A DNA stretch of 64,000 nucleotides from Pontibacter fetidus (GTDB taxonomy: Bacteria; Bacteroidota; Bacteroidia; Cytophagales; Hymenobacteraceae): assembly GCF_010119545.1 (NCBI RefSeq), contig NZ_JAAEAA010000012.1, positions 62,001 to 126,000 on the forward strand. The letters run 5' to 3'. The translations under genes were made by a program, and so were the position numbers. The notes below the pieces were generated by a model that was not told the origin of the DNA, searched no databases, and saw nothing but the letters and a program-made list of their open reading frames with translations. Positions within the stretch are counted from its first letter, which is position 1; every line of letters begins with the position of its first letter. Positions 26,509 to 35,758 of this stretch are shown here, one piece after another.

Positions 26509-27885
26509 ATGCAACCAGAATCAACTCCCGTTCAGCTTAAGTTTTTGGGTGGTGCCGGCACCGTTACCGGTTCAAAAATACTGCTAAAAACAGAGCGCCA
26601 CCAGGTGCTTATCGATTGCGGCCTTTTTCAGGGGCTTAAGGAGCTACGCCTTTTAAACTGGCAAAAGCCCCCCCTCAGCATTCCAGACCTTGATGCAATT
26701 ATACTTACCCACGGCCACCTGGACCATTGCGGCTATTTGCCGGTACTTGCCAAAAGAGGATACGACGGGCCAATTTACGCCACCGAACCTACCCGCGATG
26801 TTACCAGGATCATCCTGAACGACAGTGCACGTATACAGATGGAAGATGCTGAAGAAGCCAACCGGGGTGGTTATTCCATTCATCGGCCGGCCAAACCGCT
26901 TTACGACCTTGATGATGTAGCCTGCACCATGCCGCTGTTCGAGACGCACAACTATAGCGAGTGGGTGATTATTAACGAAGATTTTAAGTTCTGTTTCCGG
27001 AACAGCGGGCATATCCTGGGGTCGGCTATAGTTGAGGTAAAATGCCAGGGCCGGCACTTTGTTTTTTCAGGTGATATCGGCCAGCGTCAGCCACTGCTCA
27101 TGGACCCACCGATGCGCCTGCACGAAACCGATTACGTGATCATGGAGTCAACCTACGGCGACAGGCTGCACAGCGACGTATCGCCTTACCAGGAACTACA
27201 GGAAGTTGTAACGCATACCTATAACAAAGGCGGCGTGCTGATCATCCCGAGTTTTGCTGTAGAACGAGCCCAGGAACTACTCCTGATACTGAACACCTTA
27301 CGAGACGAACGCAGTATACCACCCATGCCTGTTTACCTGGATACGCCGATGGGCATTGATGTATCGGAACTATACCTGCACTACCACGAATGGCATAACC
27401 TGAGCCAGGCCGAGTGCGAGACCATGATGCGCAACGTACACATTATCCGGAAATCGGAATACAGTCAGCGTGTGCTCGAAACCCATGGCCCCAAAATAGT
27501 GATTGCCGGCAGCGGTATGGTAACAGGTGGCCGCGTTTTATACTACCTCGAAAAACTGCTGGAGGACCCTAAAAACACGGTATTGCTGGTTGGTTTCCAG
27601 GCGCCGGGCACGCGGGGCAATTTGCTGCGCAGCGGTGCCGACGAAATAAAGATACACGGCAACTACTATAAAGTGAAAGCCGAAGTACGCCAGGTCAGCT
27701 CTATGTCGGCACACGCAGATCAGGCCGATTTGCTTTGGTGGTTGGGTAATTTTAAAGAAGCGCCATTGCAGGTGTTTCTGAACCACGGCGAAGCACAGGC
27801 CAGCGAAGCCTTACGCATGAAAATAAAAGACGAACTTAAGTTTCCGGTAACTATAGCCAAAATGGGCCACACCTATTATCTGTAA
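26509..27885 (+). CDS. Metallo-beta-lactamase fold RNA hydrolase (beta-CASP type)
   Basis: 458 residues with the metal motif THGHLDHCG (His68, His70, Asp72, His73), the later HILGSAI and FSGDIGQ segments, and the beta-CASP region with SGMVTGGRVLYYLEKLL. This architecture matches bacterial and archaeal CPSF-like RNA endonuclease/exonuclease proteins. Cytosolic; RNA processing is expected, though the bacterial members are little studied. No N-terminal KH domain is present. Confidence 0.9.
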   Translation: MQPESTPVQLKFLGGAGTVTGSKILLKTERHQVLIDCGLFQGLKELRLLNWQKPPLSIPDLDAIILTHGHLDHCGYLPVLAKRGYDGPIYATEPTRDVTRIILNDSARIQMEDAEEANRGGYSIHRPAKPLYDLDDVACTMPLFETHNYSEWVIINEDFKFCFRNSGHILGSAIVEVKCQGRHFVFSGDIGQRQPLLMDPPMRLHETDYVIMESTYGDRLHSDVSPYQELQEVVTHTYNKGGVLIIPSFAVERAQELLLILNTLRDERSIPPMPVYLDTPMGIDVSELYLHYHEWHNLSQAECETMMRNVHIIRKSEYSQRVLETHGPKIVIAGSGMVTGGRVLYYLEKLLEDPKNTVLLVGFQAPGTRGNLLRSGADEIKIHGNYYKVKAEVRQVSSMSAHADQADLLWWLGNFKEAPLQVFLNHGEAQASEALRMKIKDELKFPVTIAKMGHTYYL

Positions 27886-27926
27886 CGATAACCAATAGTT
27901 GGTTGCTGCCAGCTTGCCAGGTATAA

Positions 27927-28388
27927 TTATTTCACAAAAAGGCGCTTATCAAACTCAAATGGCGTTATACCAACTATAGTTACTTTCTGAAAATCGGGGT
28001 GGCGCGGGTTGATGAGGTAATTGAACGTGCCCTGCACAGCCGCAGATGGTACTTTAATGATGGGCGCGTGCTGCTCAGCTATAAACTTATCCCCTATAAC
28101 CTGTGTAGCATTGCTGTGCGGAAAAGATTTCCAGTCTTCGGGAAGCATCGTTTCGGGCAGCTTTTCAATTTCCAGACCATCCGGTATTTCAATCTGAACA
28201 AGCTGATAATCGAAAGGAACGATACCGAGAGGCATGTGTACGGCAACCTCTACGGTACAAAGCGCAATGGAATCTGAAGTATAAAGTATGGCAGTGCCTT
28301 TGCTATTCCAGCGGCCACCCGCCAGCTCAGCCCCTCTCCCCGACAGGTCTTTGGCAAACCTTGCGCGGCTTAACCGGTACACGATCAT
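27927..28388 (-). CDS. RES domain toxin (NAD+-degrading, RES-Xre system)
   Basis: 153 residues with the RES family pattern: MIVYRLSRARFA, GRGAELAGGRWNSKG, ALCTVEVAVH and a conserved C-terminal LINPRHPDF. RES toxins fold like ADP-ribosyltransferases and destroy NAD+. It overlaps the upstream antitoxin gene through ATGA (28385-28388), the usual coupling of this module. The family arginine, tyrosine and glutamate region looks intact, so the toxin is probably active. Confidence 0.9.
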   Translation of the reverse strand: MIVYRLSRARFAKDLSGRGAELAGGRWNSKGTAILYTSDSIALCTVEVAVHMPLGIVPFDYQLVQIEIPDGLEIEKLPETMLPEDWKSFPHSNATQVIGDKFIAEQHAPIIKVPSAAVQGTFNYLINPRHPDFQKVTIVGITPFEFDKRLFVK

Positions 28389-28804
28389 GCCAGTACGCCG
28401 TGCTCTATACGAGTCAGTTCATCGCGCAGCATGCCAATACCAAAGGTGCTATCCAGTAGTTCCTTAGGTTTAATGCCGCCAAGGGCAATGTTTTTTGCCT
28501 CCAGCCACGCATCAAAATTTGCCTGGTCGCCAAACACTTCCACGCCTTTATTATACACCAGCGTTATCTCCAGTATTTTTTCAGAGTGCAGCGGGTCAAA
28601 GGTGCGTTTCTCTTTTTTGTAGCGCTGAAAAGTACGCTCAGACAGGTGCAGGTAATTAGACCACTCGGTCAGGCTAAAAGGGCTTTTATCGGCAATCGTT
28701 TGGAATGAGGCATATTTTATACCTTCGCGCACCGTGCTGATGAGCATAAAAATATCCCGGTCATCGATCAGGCTATAGTTTAGAGTTGTAAGTGCGTGTG
28801 CCAT
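28385..28804 (-). CDS. Xre/MbcA/ParS-type antitoxin (DUF2384) of the RES-Xre system
   Basis: 139 residues. An N-terminal Xre-like helix-turn-helix (FSLTEWSNYLHLSERTFQRY) precedes a C-terminal DUF2384 half (VFGDQANFDAWLEAKNIALG, KPKELLDS). It should neutralise the RES toxin and repress its own promoter. It is first in the operon. A -7 box is 16 bases upstream. Confidence 0.9.
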   Translation of the reverse strand: MAHALTTLNYSLIDDRDIFMLISTVREGIKYASFQTIADKSPFSLTEWSNYLHLSERTFQRYKKEKRTFDPLHSEKILEITLVYNKGVEVFGDQANFDAWLEAKNIALGGIKPKELLDSTFGIGMLRDELTRIEHGVLA

Positions 28805-28819
28805 AAGTCATGCGTTTAT

Positions 28820-28827
28820 CAAATATA
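28820..28827 (-). promoter_or_regulatory. Candidate -7 box of the RES-Xre operon
   Basis: On the minus strand TATATTTG matches TAnnTTTG; a TTG lies about 24 bases further upstream. The start codon is 16 bases downstream. Confidence 0.45.
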
Positions 28828-28991
28828 CGAAACTTGTCAGAATAATATCGCCAATTGTCTAAAGTTATTTTTTTCGTGCCGGTAACTATAGCTTGCTCAC
28901 TGGTTTGGTGTATTTGCTAAATCAAGTATAAACTTCTATTTTTAATGCAGGAGCTTTAATAGCTTCGGATCACAAATTACCAACCCCGTTT

Positions 28992-29708
28992 ATGAAAAGA
29001 TTATTGAGTACCGTAGCTGCCTGCCTGCTGGCCGCAACGTTTACATTTGCACAGGAACAAACCACCTCACAAGACCCGAAAGTGCTTCCGATGTTTGGTA
29101 AAACAGCCAAGACAGAGGAGCAGCAACTACGCGACCAGAAATTCCTGAGCAGCTGCGACGCTAATTTTACGACGCGCAAAGAGGCCAGCAACTTTTTTAT
29201 GGACCGCGGCTGGGAGTACCTGAACGAAGGGCAAACTGACACAGCCATGTACCGATTTAACCTTGCCTGGCTCCTGAACCCCGACAACAGCGATACCTAC
29301 TGGGCATTTGGATTGGTAACAGTGGCTAAGGGTAACCCTGCTGAAGCAGTTGGATATTATGAGAAAGCACTTGCCTTAAACCCTAAAAGCTCATTGCTAT
29401 ACTCCGACCTTGGCACTTGTTATGTTAGCCTGTACGAGCAGAAACCTAAGAAAAAAACCTTAAAACAGGCTTCCACTTACTTAGAGAAAGCAATAGCAAC
29501 CGATGCTACCAATGCGTTTGCATATTTTACGATGTCAAAGGTAAACTACTTTAACTGCGACTATAGCCAGGCCTGGACATACCTGCACAAAGGCCGCGAG
29601 CTAAATATGGCAGCCGTAGACTATAGTTTTTTACTGCAGCTATCCGAGAAAATGCCCGACCCGCAGGGCTTCTTCAAAAACGCTACCACACCCGATCAAT
29701 CAGAATAA
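28992..29708 (+). CDS. Secreted tetratricopeptide-repeat protein
   Basis: 238 residues with a signal peptide (MKRLLSTVAACLLAATFTFA) and at least three TPR-like helical pairs between residues 60 and 205 (ALNPKSSLLYSDLGTCYVSL is one). It is periplasmic or exported and probably acts as a protein-protein scaffold. No enzymatic motif is present. It is followed by a terminator-like hairpin, then the OmpA-like gene. Confidence 0.82.
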   Translation: MKRLLSTVAACLLAATFTFAQEQTTSQDPKVLPMFGKTAKTEEQQLRDQKFLSSCDANFTTRKEASNFFMDRGWEYLNEGQTDTAMYRFNLAWLLNPDNSDTYWAFGLVTVAKGNPAEAVGYYEKALALNPKSSLLYSDLGTCYVSLYEQKPKKKTLKQASTYLEKAIATDATNAFAYFTMSKVNYFNCDYSQAWTYLHKGRELNMAAVDYSFLLQLSEKMPDPQGFFKNATTPDQSE

Positions 29709-29730
29709 GTATATTATACCTTCTTATATG

Positions 29731-29760
29731 AAAAGGCGCCTCCTGCAAGCGCTTTTTTTA
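29731..29760 (+). terminator. Probable terminator after the TPR gene
   Basis: AAAAGGCGC and GCGCTTTT pair with one bulged G around a 9-base loop, ending in a run of seven T. Confidence 0.6.
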
Positions 29761-29815
29761 TTTTAAAAATGCAGGTAAAACCTTGTCTGCGGCCACCTTA
29801 CTATCTATAATTTGC

Positions 29816-29823
29816 TATATTTG
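29816..29823 (+). promoter_or_regulatory. Candidate -7 box of the OmpA-like gene
   Basis: TATATTTG matches TAnnTTTG, 37 bases before the ATG. Confidence 0.4.
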
Positions 29824-29860
29824 TTGAGTTACCTTTTTAGCCATTTATAGTTCTGATGAT

Positions 29861-30739
29861 ATGAAAAAGAAATTTGTACGCGCTTCGGTTTTTATACTGC
29901 TGGCAAGTATGTCGTTGTCTGGTTGCGTGGTTTCTAAAAAGAAATACGAAGAGTTGCTGAGCCGCAAAAACGCACTGGAAGTAGACAAAGCAGACCTAGA
30001 GCAGAAAAAGCAAACCCTGGAAAGTGAAAAAGCATCGCTGGAGCAACAGAAAGCACAACTGGAACAGGAACGTGCCGAACTGGAAAAGCAGAAAGCTGAG
30101 TACCAGGCCAGCCTGCAGCAAGCCCTGAAAGAAGGGAAAACGCTGGGCGAAAACCTGAATATGAGCAAATCGCAGATAGATAAGCTGAACGCCGACCTGA
30201 AAGCCCGTGAACAGAAGCTGGCCGAACTACAGCGCATACTGGATGAGAAAGAGAAAGCTGTAAAAAACCTGCGTACCCGTGTAAGCAATGCCTTACTTGG
30301 CTTTAACGATAAAGACCTGACTGTGAATGTGCGCAATGGCAAAGTGTATGTATCGTTGGCAGAGCAGTTACTGTTTAACTCCGGCTCTACTAAAGTGGAC
30401 CCGAAAGGCGTAGATGCTCTTAAAAAACTGGCGCAGGTGCTGAAAGAACAGCAGGATGTGAACGTGGTGGTAGAAGGCCATACCGATGATGTACCGGTTG
30501 CTAAGGGCACCGTAGGCATGCAGGACAACTGGGACCTGAGCGTATTGCGTGCAACTGAGATTACCCGGATCTTAACCGATGCAGGGGTTTCGCCGGAGCG
30601 CGTTACGCCATCTGGTCGCTCGCTGTATGTGCCACTCGAGACTGCCAAGACGAAAGAGGCACGCCAAAAGAACCGCCGTACCGAAATTATTCTTACACCT
30701 AAACTGGATGAACTCTTCCAGATTCTGGAGTCTGCCTGA
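29861..30739 (+). CDS. OmpA-family peptidoglycan-binding lipoprotein with coiled coil
   Basis: 292 residues. The signal ends in the lipobox LSGC (Cys23). Residues 30-150 are a long Lys/Glu/Gln-rich coiled coil. The C-terminal OmpA domain (about 165-285) has EGHTDDVPV, NWDLSVLRATEI and RQKNRRTEI, the set that binds diaminopimelate in peptidoglycan. It is a tether between outer membrane and cell wall with a rod-like spacer. Monocistronic, with a good terminator. Confidence 0.92.
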   Translation: MKKKFVRASVFILLASMSLSGCVVSKKKYEELLSRKNALEVDKADLEQKKQTLESEKASLEQQKAQLEQERAELEKQKAEYQASLQQALKEGKTLGENLNMSKSQIDKLNADLKAREQKLAELQRILDEKEKAVKNLRTRVSNALLGFNDKDLTVNVRNGKVYVSLAEQLLFNSGSTKVDPKGVDALKKLAQVLKEQQDVNVVVEGHTDDVPVAKGTVGMQDNWDLSVLRATEITRILTDAGVSPERVTPSGRSLYVPLETAKTKEARQKNRRTEIILTPKLDELFQILESA

Positions 30740-30762
30740 TAAATTGAAGTATACCTGATTAC

Positions 30763-30795
30763 AACAGCCGGTTTTTACAAAGCCGGCTGTTTTGT
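30763..30795 (+). terminator. Terminator of the OmpA-like gene
   Basis: A perfect 9-base stem (AACAGCCGG / CCGGCTGTT) with an 11-base loop and a T-rich tail. Confidence 0.82.
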
Positions 30796-30883
30796 TTTTA
30801 AACTATAGCCATAAAAACGCAGATCTTTTTATCTCTTATTTAAACCGGATAACCTAATTTCAGGCAAAAATACAGTAAACAAA

Positions 30884-30911
30884 AAAGCGACAACCGGTTG
30901 GTCGTCGCTTT
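30884..30911 (-). terminator. Terminator of the small membrane protein gene
   Basis: AAAGCGAC and GTCGCTTT form an 8-base stem around an inner palindrome AACCGGTT; T residues follow on the minus strand. It lies 52 bases past the stop at 30964. Confidence 0.7.
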
Positions 30912-30963
30912 GAGATTTTTTATAAAACTAACTTAGGTAAGGAGCGCGTGAGTTAAGCTTTTG

Positions 30964-31209
30964 TTATTGTAATTCTTCCTGTTCCATGTATTCCCACATG
31001 GCATCTTCGTTGGCACCGCTTTTAGCAGCATAAATCAGCATGGTAGTATAAACACCTATCAGCAGAAAGCTAAGTGGTATAGAAAATACAAAAGATACTA
31101 CAAGCGTTTTTACAGGGTCAGCCTTGGATTTCATTTTGGTAGAGGCATACCAGAAGAACAAAACATTGAAGACACCGGAAAGGGCAACAAAATTAAGAAG
31201 ATCTAACAT
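30964..31209 (-). CDS. Small two-helix membrane protein, function unknown
   Basis: 81 residues with two hydrophobic segments (about 5-23 and 37-62) separated by a basic loop (KMKSKADPVK) and ending in an acidic tail (MWEYMEQEEL). I do not recognise a family. The good start, codon use and a terminator in the right place support a real gene. It is isolated between gaps of over 200 bases. Confidence 0.6.
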   Translation of the reverse strand: MLDLLNFVALSGVFNVLFFWYASTKMKSKADPVKTLVVSFVFSIPLSFLLIGVYTTMLIYAAKSGANEDAMWEYMEQEELQ

Positions 31210-31565
31210 TAGCTAAAAGTTAAGTTTAAACGATAAGACCAAGAAGTATGCCAGCTTAAACCAATCTTATGCAAGTATAATTCCCACATAGCTTAACTTT
31301 TAACTGGCCCTGAAAGCCCTAAAAATTATATAATTTTATTAAAATGATATACTGCAATTTAAAGGGCTGTATTCAAATATGCAAGCATTCATATTAAAAT
31401 AATTACAAACATTCTAAACACAGTATATATAATACTCACTATGTTTAAGCAGCTTCAATGTCCCGAAAATTTAGTTTTACCAGAAAAATACACGAACAGC
31501 GTAGGGCTAAACCAATTGTAAATGTGGCATCGTACATAGTATTTTGCTTTACTAACTAACTATAA
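31210..31565. other. AT-rich intergenic region, no gene seen
   Basis: 356 bases of AT-rich DNA between the divergent membrane-protein and sirtuin genes. It has no usable ORF, no strong hairpin and no recognisable repeat beyond short AT stretches. It should contain both promoters. Confidence 0.5.
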
Positions 31566-32261
31566 ATGAAAAAGAAACTGGTGGTGCTAACGGGCGCGGG
31601 CATAAGTGCCGAAAGCGGAATTGCTACGTTTCGGGATGCCGACGGGCTTTGGGAAGGGTATGATGTAATGGAAGTAGCCTCGCCGCAGGGCTGGCGCAAA
31701 AACCCCGAACTGGTACTGGAGTTCTATAACCAACGTCGTAAAAATGCCCATTCCGTAAAACCTAACCCCGGCCACACGATACTTGCTGACCTTGAAAAGC
31801 ATTTTGAAGTGCGCATTATTACCCAAAATGTAGATGACCTGCACGAACGCGCCGGATCTACTAACGTGTTGCACCTGCATGGCAAACTGTTCGAGAGCCG
31901 TAGCACCCTAGACGAGAAACTGGTTTACCCCATAGAAGGATGGCAATTGAACAAAGGCCACAAATGCGAACGCGGCTCACAACTACGCCCAAACATAGTA
32001 TGGTTCGGCGAACCTGTGCCCATGATGGAAAAAGCAATGGAAGAAACCTTGCAGGCTGATATTTTTCTGGTGGTAGGTACCTCGCTTGTAGTATACCCCG
32101 CTGCCGGACTAGTGGACCTTGTACCGGAGGATGTGCCGGTTATAGTGGTAGACCCCAAATTGCCAAACGTACGCAAACGCCCCAACCTGCACCTGATTGA
32201 GGACAAAGCCAGCACCGGCATGGAGGAAGTTAAAAAGTTGCTGCTGGAAACGTATCTATAG
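31566..32261 (+). CDS. NAD-dependent protein deacylase (sirtuin), zinc cysteines absent
   Basis: 231 residues with GAGISAESGI, TFRD, QNVDDLHERAG, catalytic His105 in HLHGK, and VVGTSLVVYPAAG. Tyr54 and Arg57 (YNQR) form the YxxR pair of class III sirtuins that prefer succinyl or malonyl lysine. The zinc-binding region normally has four cysteines; here the whole protein has only one (Cys134). The gene ends CTA TAG and its stop is one base from the convergent menC stop. Cytosolic lysine deacylation at the cost of NAD+ is expected. Confidence 0.9.
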   Translation: MKKKLVVLTGAGISAESGIATFRDADGLWEGYDVMEVASPQGWRKNPELVLEFYNQRRKNAHSVKPNPGHTILADLEKHFEVRIITQNVDDLHERAGSTNVLHLHGKLFESRSTLDEKLVYPIEGWQLNKGHKCERGSQLRPNIVWFGEPVPMMEKAMEETLQADIFLVVGTSLVVYPAAGLVDLVPEDVPVIVVDPKLPNVRKRPNLHLIEDKASTGMEEVKKLLLETYL

Positions 32262-32262
32262 C

Positions 32263-33333
32263 CTATAGTTCACTCCACTCCTGCTCCGGTTTATACCACA
32301 ACTGGCCCTGCTCTATTTGTAACGGCGATGGAATGTTGTTATGGTATAGCTGCCCGGTGCCCAGGCCTTGTGGCATCGTTAAACTATAGTTTGCTGTAAA
32401 CTGGCTTATCGCATTCAGCCCTATGTTGGACTCCAGTGCTGAGGTCATCCACCAGCCAATGTTGCGGTTTTCAGCAAGCGTGATCCAGGCGGCACTGGCC
32501 TCCAAGCCGCCAACCAATGTGGGTTTAAGTATAATGTATTGCGGTTTTATAGTATCCAGCATCTTCTGCTGCCTTTCACTATTCTGCACTCCTATCAGTT
32601 CTTCGTCCAGGGCAATAGGCACAGGGCTATAGGCGCATAACTCGGCCATTGCCTGCCACTGCCCTTGCTTTATGGGTTGCTCTATGCTATGGATGTGATA
32701 CCTGGCTAGTCGCTCCAGTTTTTTAAACGCCTCGTCCGGAGTAAAAGCGCCATTGGCATCTACCCGGATGGTCAGTTCCTGCTCAGATGCCGCTTCGCGG
32801 ATGCGTTCCAGTAATGCCAGTTCGGTTGCAAAATCGAGGCCTCCGATTTTAAGTTTCAGGCAACTATAGCCCTGGGCAAGTTTCTGGGTAATTTGCTGTT
32901 GCATAAACTCTTTATCGCCCATCCAAACCAGCCCGTTTATGGGTATGCCGGTTTTACCGCTAATAAAGTCATTGTTATAGATAAGTCGGTTCCCACCATT
33001 TACTAGATCAAACCACGCTGTTTCTAAAGCAAATCGTAAGGCTGGCCACCCGTGCAGATCCAGTTGTTGTGTTAACGCAGGCAGTTCTATAGTTTCAGGT
33101 TGTAAAGCATTTATATGTTTGCAAACTTCTGTCAGCTTCTGCTCCATATCCGGCCGATGATCGATGCTTAGGCCTGCCAGCGGCGCACATTCTCCTATGC
33201 CAACTATAGTTGGGGCAGCAGCATCCCAGAGTTTAATATAATATACCTGGTGCTGGGTAATAGCACCCCGGGAGGTACGGGCATCAAACTTAAAATGGAG
33301 CGTATAAGGTATAAAAGAGCATTGTAGCGCCAT
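32263..33333 (-). CDS. menC: o-Succinylbenzoate synthase (enolase superfamily)
   Basis: 356 residues from the ATG at 33333; a TTG at 33360 would add nine. The enolase-superfamily barrel has the KLKIGG lysine, RVDANGAF, SIEQPI and ALDEEL metal ligands and ILKPTLVGG with the second lysine. The TSALESNIGLNAISQF segment is typical of MenC. It dehydrates SHCHC to o-succinylbenzoate in menaquinone synthesis, the expected quinone of this phylum. No other men genes are near. Its stop (CTATAG on the minus strand) abuts that of the sirtuin gene. Confidence 0.9.
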   Translation of the reverse strand: MALQCSFIPYTLHFKFDARTSRGAITQHQVYYIKLWDAAAPTIVGIGECAPLAGLSIDHRPDMEQKLTEVCKHINALQPETIELPALTQQLDLHGWPALRFALETAWFDLVNGGNRLIYNNDFISGKTGIPINGLVWMGDKEFMQQQITQKLAQGYSCLKLKIGGLDFATELALLERIREAASEQELTIRVDANGAFTPDEAFKKLERLARYHIHSIEQPIKQGQWQAMAELCAYSPVPIALDEELIGVQNSERQQKMLDTIKPQYIILKPTLVGGLEASAAWITLAENRNIGWWMTSALESNIGLNAISQFTANYSLTMPQGLGTGQLYHNNIPSPLQIEQGQLWYKPEQEWSEL

Positions 33334-33477
33334 TGTATTGCTGATTGGTGTATGATACAAAGTAAACCAAAGCTACCGGATTCATCGTAAGTAGCCGCAG
33401 AACTATAAACATTTTAAAGCGCGTGCAGGTTTTCAGTTTACCAGACCAGCAACTATAACACCCTGACCAACAAACCT

Positions 33478-34743
33478 ATGAAAACCATAAGCACCAGTTT
33501 GGCATCGCTCCAGAGCAGGTTACAAAAAATCAGAACTCAGACAGAAACTATCTGTAAACCGCTGGAACCCGAAGATACGGTGGTACAGCCGATGACAGAT
33601 GTGAGCCCCCCGAAATGGCACCTGGCGCATACTACCTGGTTTTTTGAAGAATTTGTGCTGAAACCTTACCTGCCCAACTATAAAGTTTTTCATCCCAGCT
33701 ATAGTTACCTTTTTAACTCATACTACAATAGCGTAGGCAACCGTGTGCAACGCGACCAGCGCAGTACATTAACCCGCCCACCCCTGCGCGAAATTTATAC
33801 TTTCCGGAACCATGTGAACGAGCAGCTGGGCAATTTACTGGAGAACCCTAACGAAACTATACTTGCTGAGATGCTGCCTATACTTGAATTAGGTATGCAG
33901 CACGAACAACAACACCAGGAACTGCTCCTGACCGACATAAAATACATTCTAAGCACAAACCCACTATTACCTGCTTATAGTTCTGCCCCAACTTCTGAAA
34001 AAACGCAATATGTACCTGCTACTTACCACGAAGTGCCCGGCGGAATATATAAAATAGGCTGCCAGGGTTCGGACTTTTGCTTTGACAATGAGCTGGGCGT
34101 GCATGAGGTGTTAATACCTGATTTTAAGGTGATGAACAGGCTGGTTACTAACGCCGAATACCTGGAATTTATGGAAGCTGGCGGCTATACGGACTTCAGA
34201 TTTTGGTTAGACGAAGGCTTTACCTTAGCCAAAACATCTAATTGGCAATCACCACTTTACTGGGTTAAACAGAACAACAGATGGCAGCGTTATAGTTTGC
34301 ACGGCTTGCAGGACCTGGACCTGAATGCGCCGGTTAGCCATATCAGTTTTTACGAGGCAAATGCTTACGCCAACTGGGCCGGTAAACGCCTGCTAACCGA
34401 ATCTGAATGGGAAGCGGCCTCACAGGCTTATCCACCTGCAAATGGTAACTTTTCAGATACCGGTATACTGGAACCAACAGCTGCCAAACCGGACCAAAAC
34501 GGAATACAGCAACTATACGGCGACCTTTGGGAATGGACCTATAGTGCTTATCATCCGTACCCTGGCTTCTCTATGGCCCCAGGTGCGCTAGGCGAGTATA
34601 ATGGTAAATTCATGATTAACCAGATGGTGTTGCGCGGCGGTTCCTGTGCCACGCCTTCTGACCATATCCGAACATCCTACCGCAACTTCTTTCACCCGGA
34701 CAAACGCTGGCAGTTCACAGGCATCAGGCTGGCTACAACATAA
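33478..34743 (+). CDS. egtB: Ergothioneine biosynthesis sulfoxide synthase EgtB
   Basis: 421 residues. The DinB-like half holds the three-histidine iron site: His51 in WHLAHTTWF, and His142 and His146 in MQHEQQHQELL, in close agreement with mycobacterial EgtB (51, 134, 138). The C-terminal half is a formylglycine-generating-enzyme-like fold with GKRLLTESEWEAA, GDLWEWT and RGGSCATPSDHIRTSYRNFF. It joins a thiol to hercynine with oxygen to give the sulfoxide. It is first of a tight operon with egtD. No EgtA or EgtC gene is present, so it may use cysteine directly. Confidence 0.95.
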   Translation: MKTISTSLASLQSRLQKIRTQTETICKPLEPEDTVVQPMTDVSPPKWHLAHTTWFFEEFVLKPYLPNYKVFHPSYSYLFNSYYNSVGNRVQRDQRSTLTRPPLREIYTFRNHVNEQLGNLLENPNETILAEMLPILELGMQHEQQHQELLLTDIKYILSTNPLLPAYSSAPTSEKTQYVPATYHEVPGGIYKIGCQGSDFCFDNELGVHEVLIPDFKVMNRLVTNAEYLEFMEAGGYTDFRFWLDEGFTLAKTSNWQSPLYWVKQNNRWQRYSLHGLQDLDLNAPVSHISFYEANAYANWAGKRLLTESEWEAASQAYPPANGNFSDTGILEPTAAKPDQNGIQQLYGDLWEWTYSAYHPYPGFSMAPGALGEYNGKFMINQMVLRGGSCATPSDHIRTSYRNFFHPDKRWQFTGIRLATT

Positions 34744-34749
34744 AACTAC

Positions 34750-35757
34750 ATGACACCAACAACAAGCACCATACAACTAACTGACCTGAGCACTCCGGAA
34801 AGTAAAAACAGTATAACTGCCCGCTTTGCAAATGATGTGAAAAAAGGCTTAACGCAGCAACAAAAGCAGTTATCGTCTCGGTACTTTTACGATGGCGAGG
34901 GCAGCCGTTTGTTTCAAAAGATTATGCAATTGCCTGAGTATTACCTTACCCGCAGCGAACACGAGGTTTTTACCACGCACCAGCAAACTATAGCGGAGCA
35001 ATTGGCTGCAAAGGGCAACTTTCATTTGATAGACTTGGGTGCCGGAGATGCTACCAAAACTAAAATCATACTTAAACAGCTCTTACAGCAGCAAGCCGAT
35101 TTTGATTATGTGCCTGTCGATATTTCGGGAGATGCTATGACGGAACTGTGCGAGCATTTGCAGGCAGAATTACCTGCGTTACAGGCGCATGCCGTAGTAG
35201 GCGATTATTTTGATGCCCTGGAGTGGCTGGATACAAATAAACCAGGCCGGAAGGTGTTGCTGTTCCTGGGGTCAAACATTGGTAATTTTAACCCGGACGA
35301 ACGTAGTGCTTTTCTGCAGAAGGTGCGCTCCCATATGCAACCTGGTGATATGCTGTTAATTGGCATGGACCAGTGCAAAGCCCCCGAAACCATACTTAAA
35401 GCCTACGACGATGCTGCCGGTGTAACCGCCGATTTTAACTTAAACCTGCTGCACCGCATAAACCGTGAGTTGGGTGGCAATTTTGAAACAGACCAGTTCA
35501 GGCACTTTGCGTTGTACGACCCGCAGATAGGCGTAATGAAAAGCTTTTTGATAAGCCAGCAGGATCAAAATGTAACTATAAAAGCAACAGAACAAACTTT
35601 TCACTTTCATGCCTGGGAAGCTATCCATACCGAAAGCTCTTATAAATTTACATTACAACAGGCCGAAACGATAGGGAACGAGGCCGGCTTTAACATACAG
35701 CATATATTTCAGGATAAAAACTGTTATTTTGCCGATGTTTTATACGTTGTAACCTGA
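34750..35757 (+). CDS. egtD: L-histidine N-alpha-methyltransferase EgtD
   Basis: 335 residues, the normal length. YFYDGEGSRLFQKIMQLPEY and LTRSE at the N-terminus, DLGAGDATKT for S-adenosylmethionine and FLGSNIGNF are family signatures. It trimethylates histidine to hercynine, the substrate of EgtB. The start lies six bases after the egtB stop and the next gene begins one base after its own stop, so the three are translated from one message. Confidence 0.95.
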   Translation: MTPTTSTIQLTDLSTPESKNSITARFANDVKKGLTQQQKQLSSRYFYDGEGSRLFQKIMQLPEYYLTRSEHEVFTTHQQTIAEQLAAKGNFHLIDLGAGDATKTKIILKQLLQQQADFDYVPVDISGDAMTELCEHLQAELPALQAHAVVGDYFDALEWLDTNKPGRKVLLFLGSNIGNFNPDERSAFLQKVRSHMQPGDMLLIGMDQCKAPETILKAYDDAAGVTADFNLNLLHRINRELGGNFETDQFRHFALYDPQIGVMKSFLISQQDQNVTIKATEQTFHFHAWEAIHTESSYKFTLQQAETIGNEAGFNIQHIFQDKNCYFADVLYVVT

Positions 35758-35758
35758 C

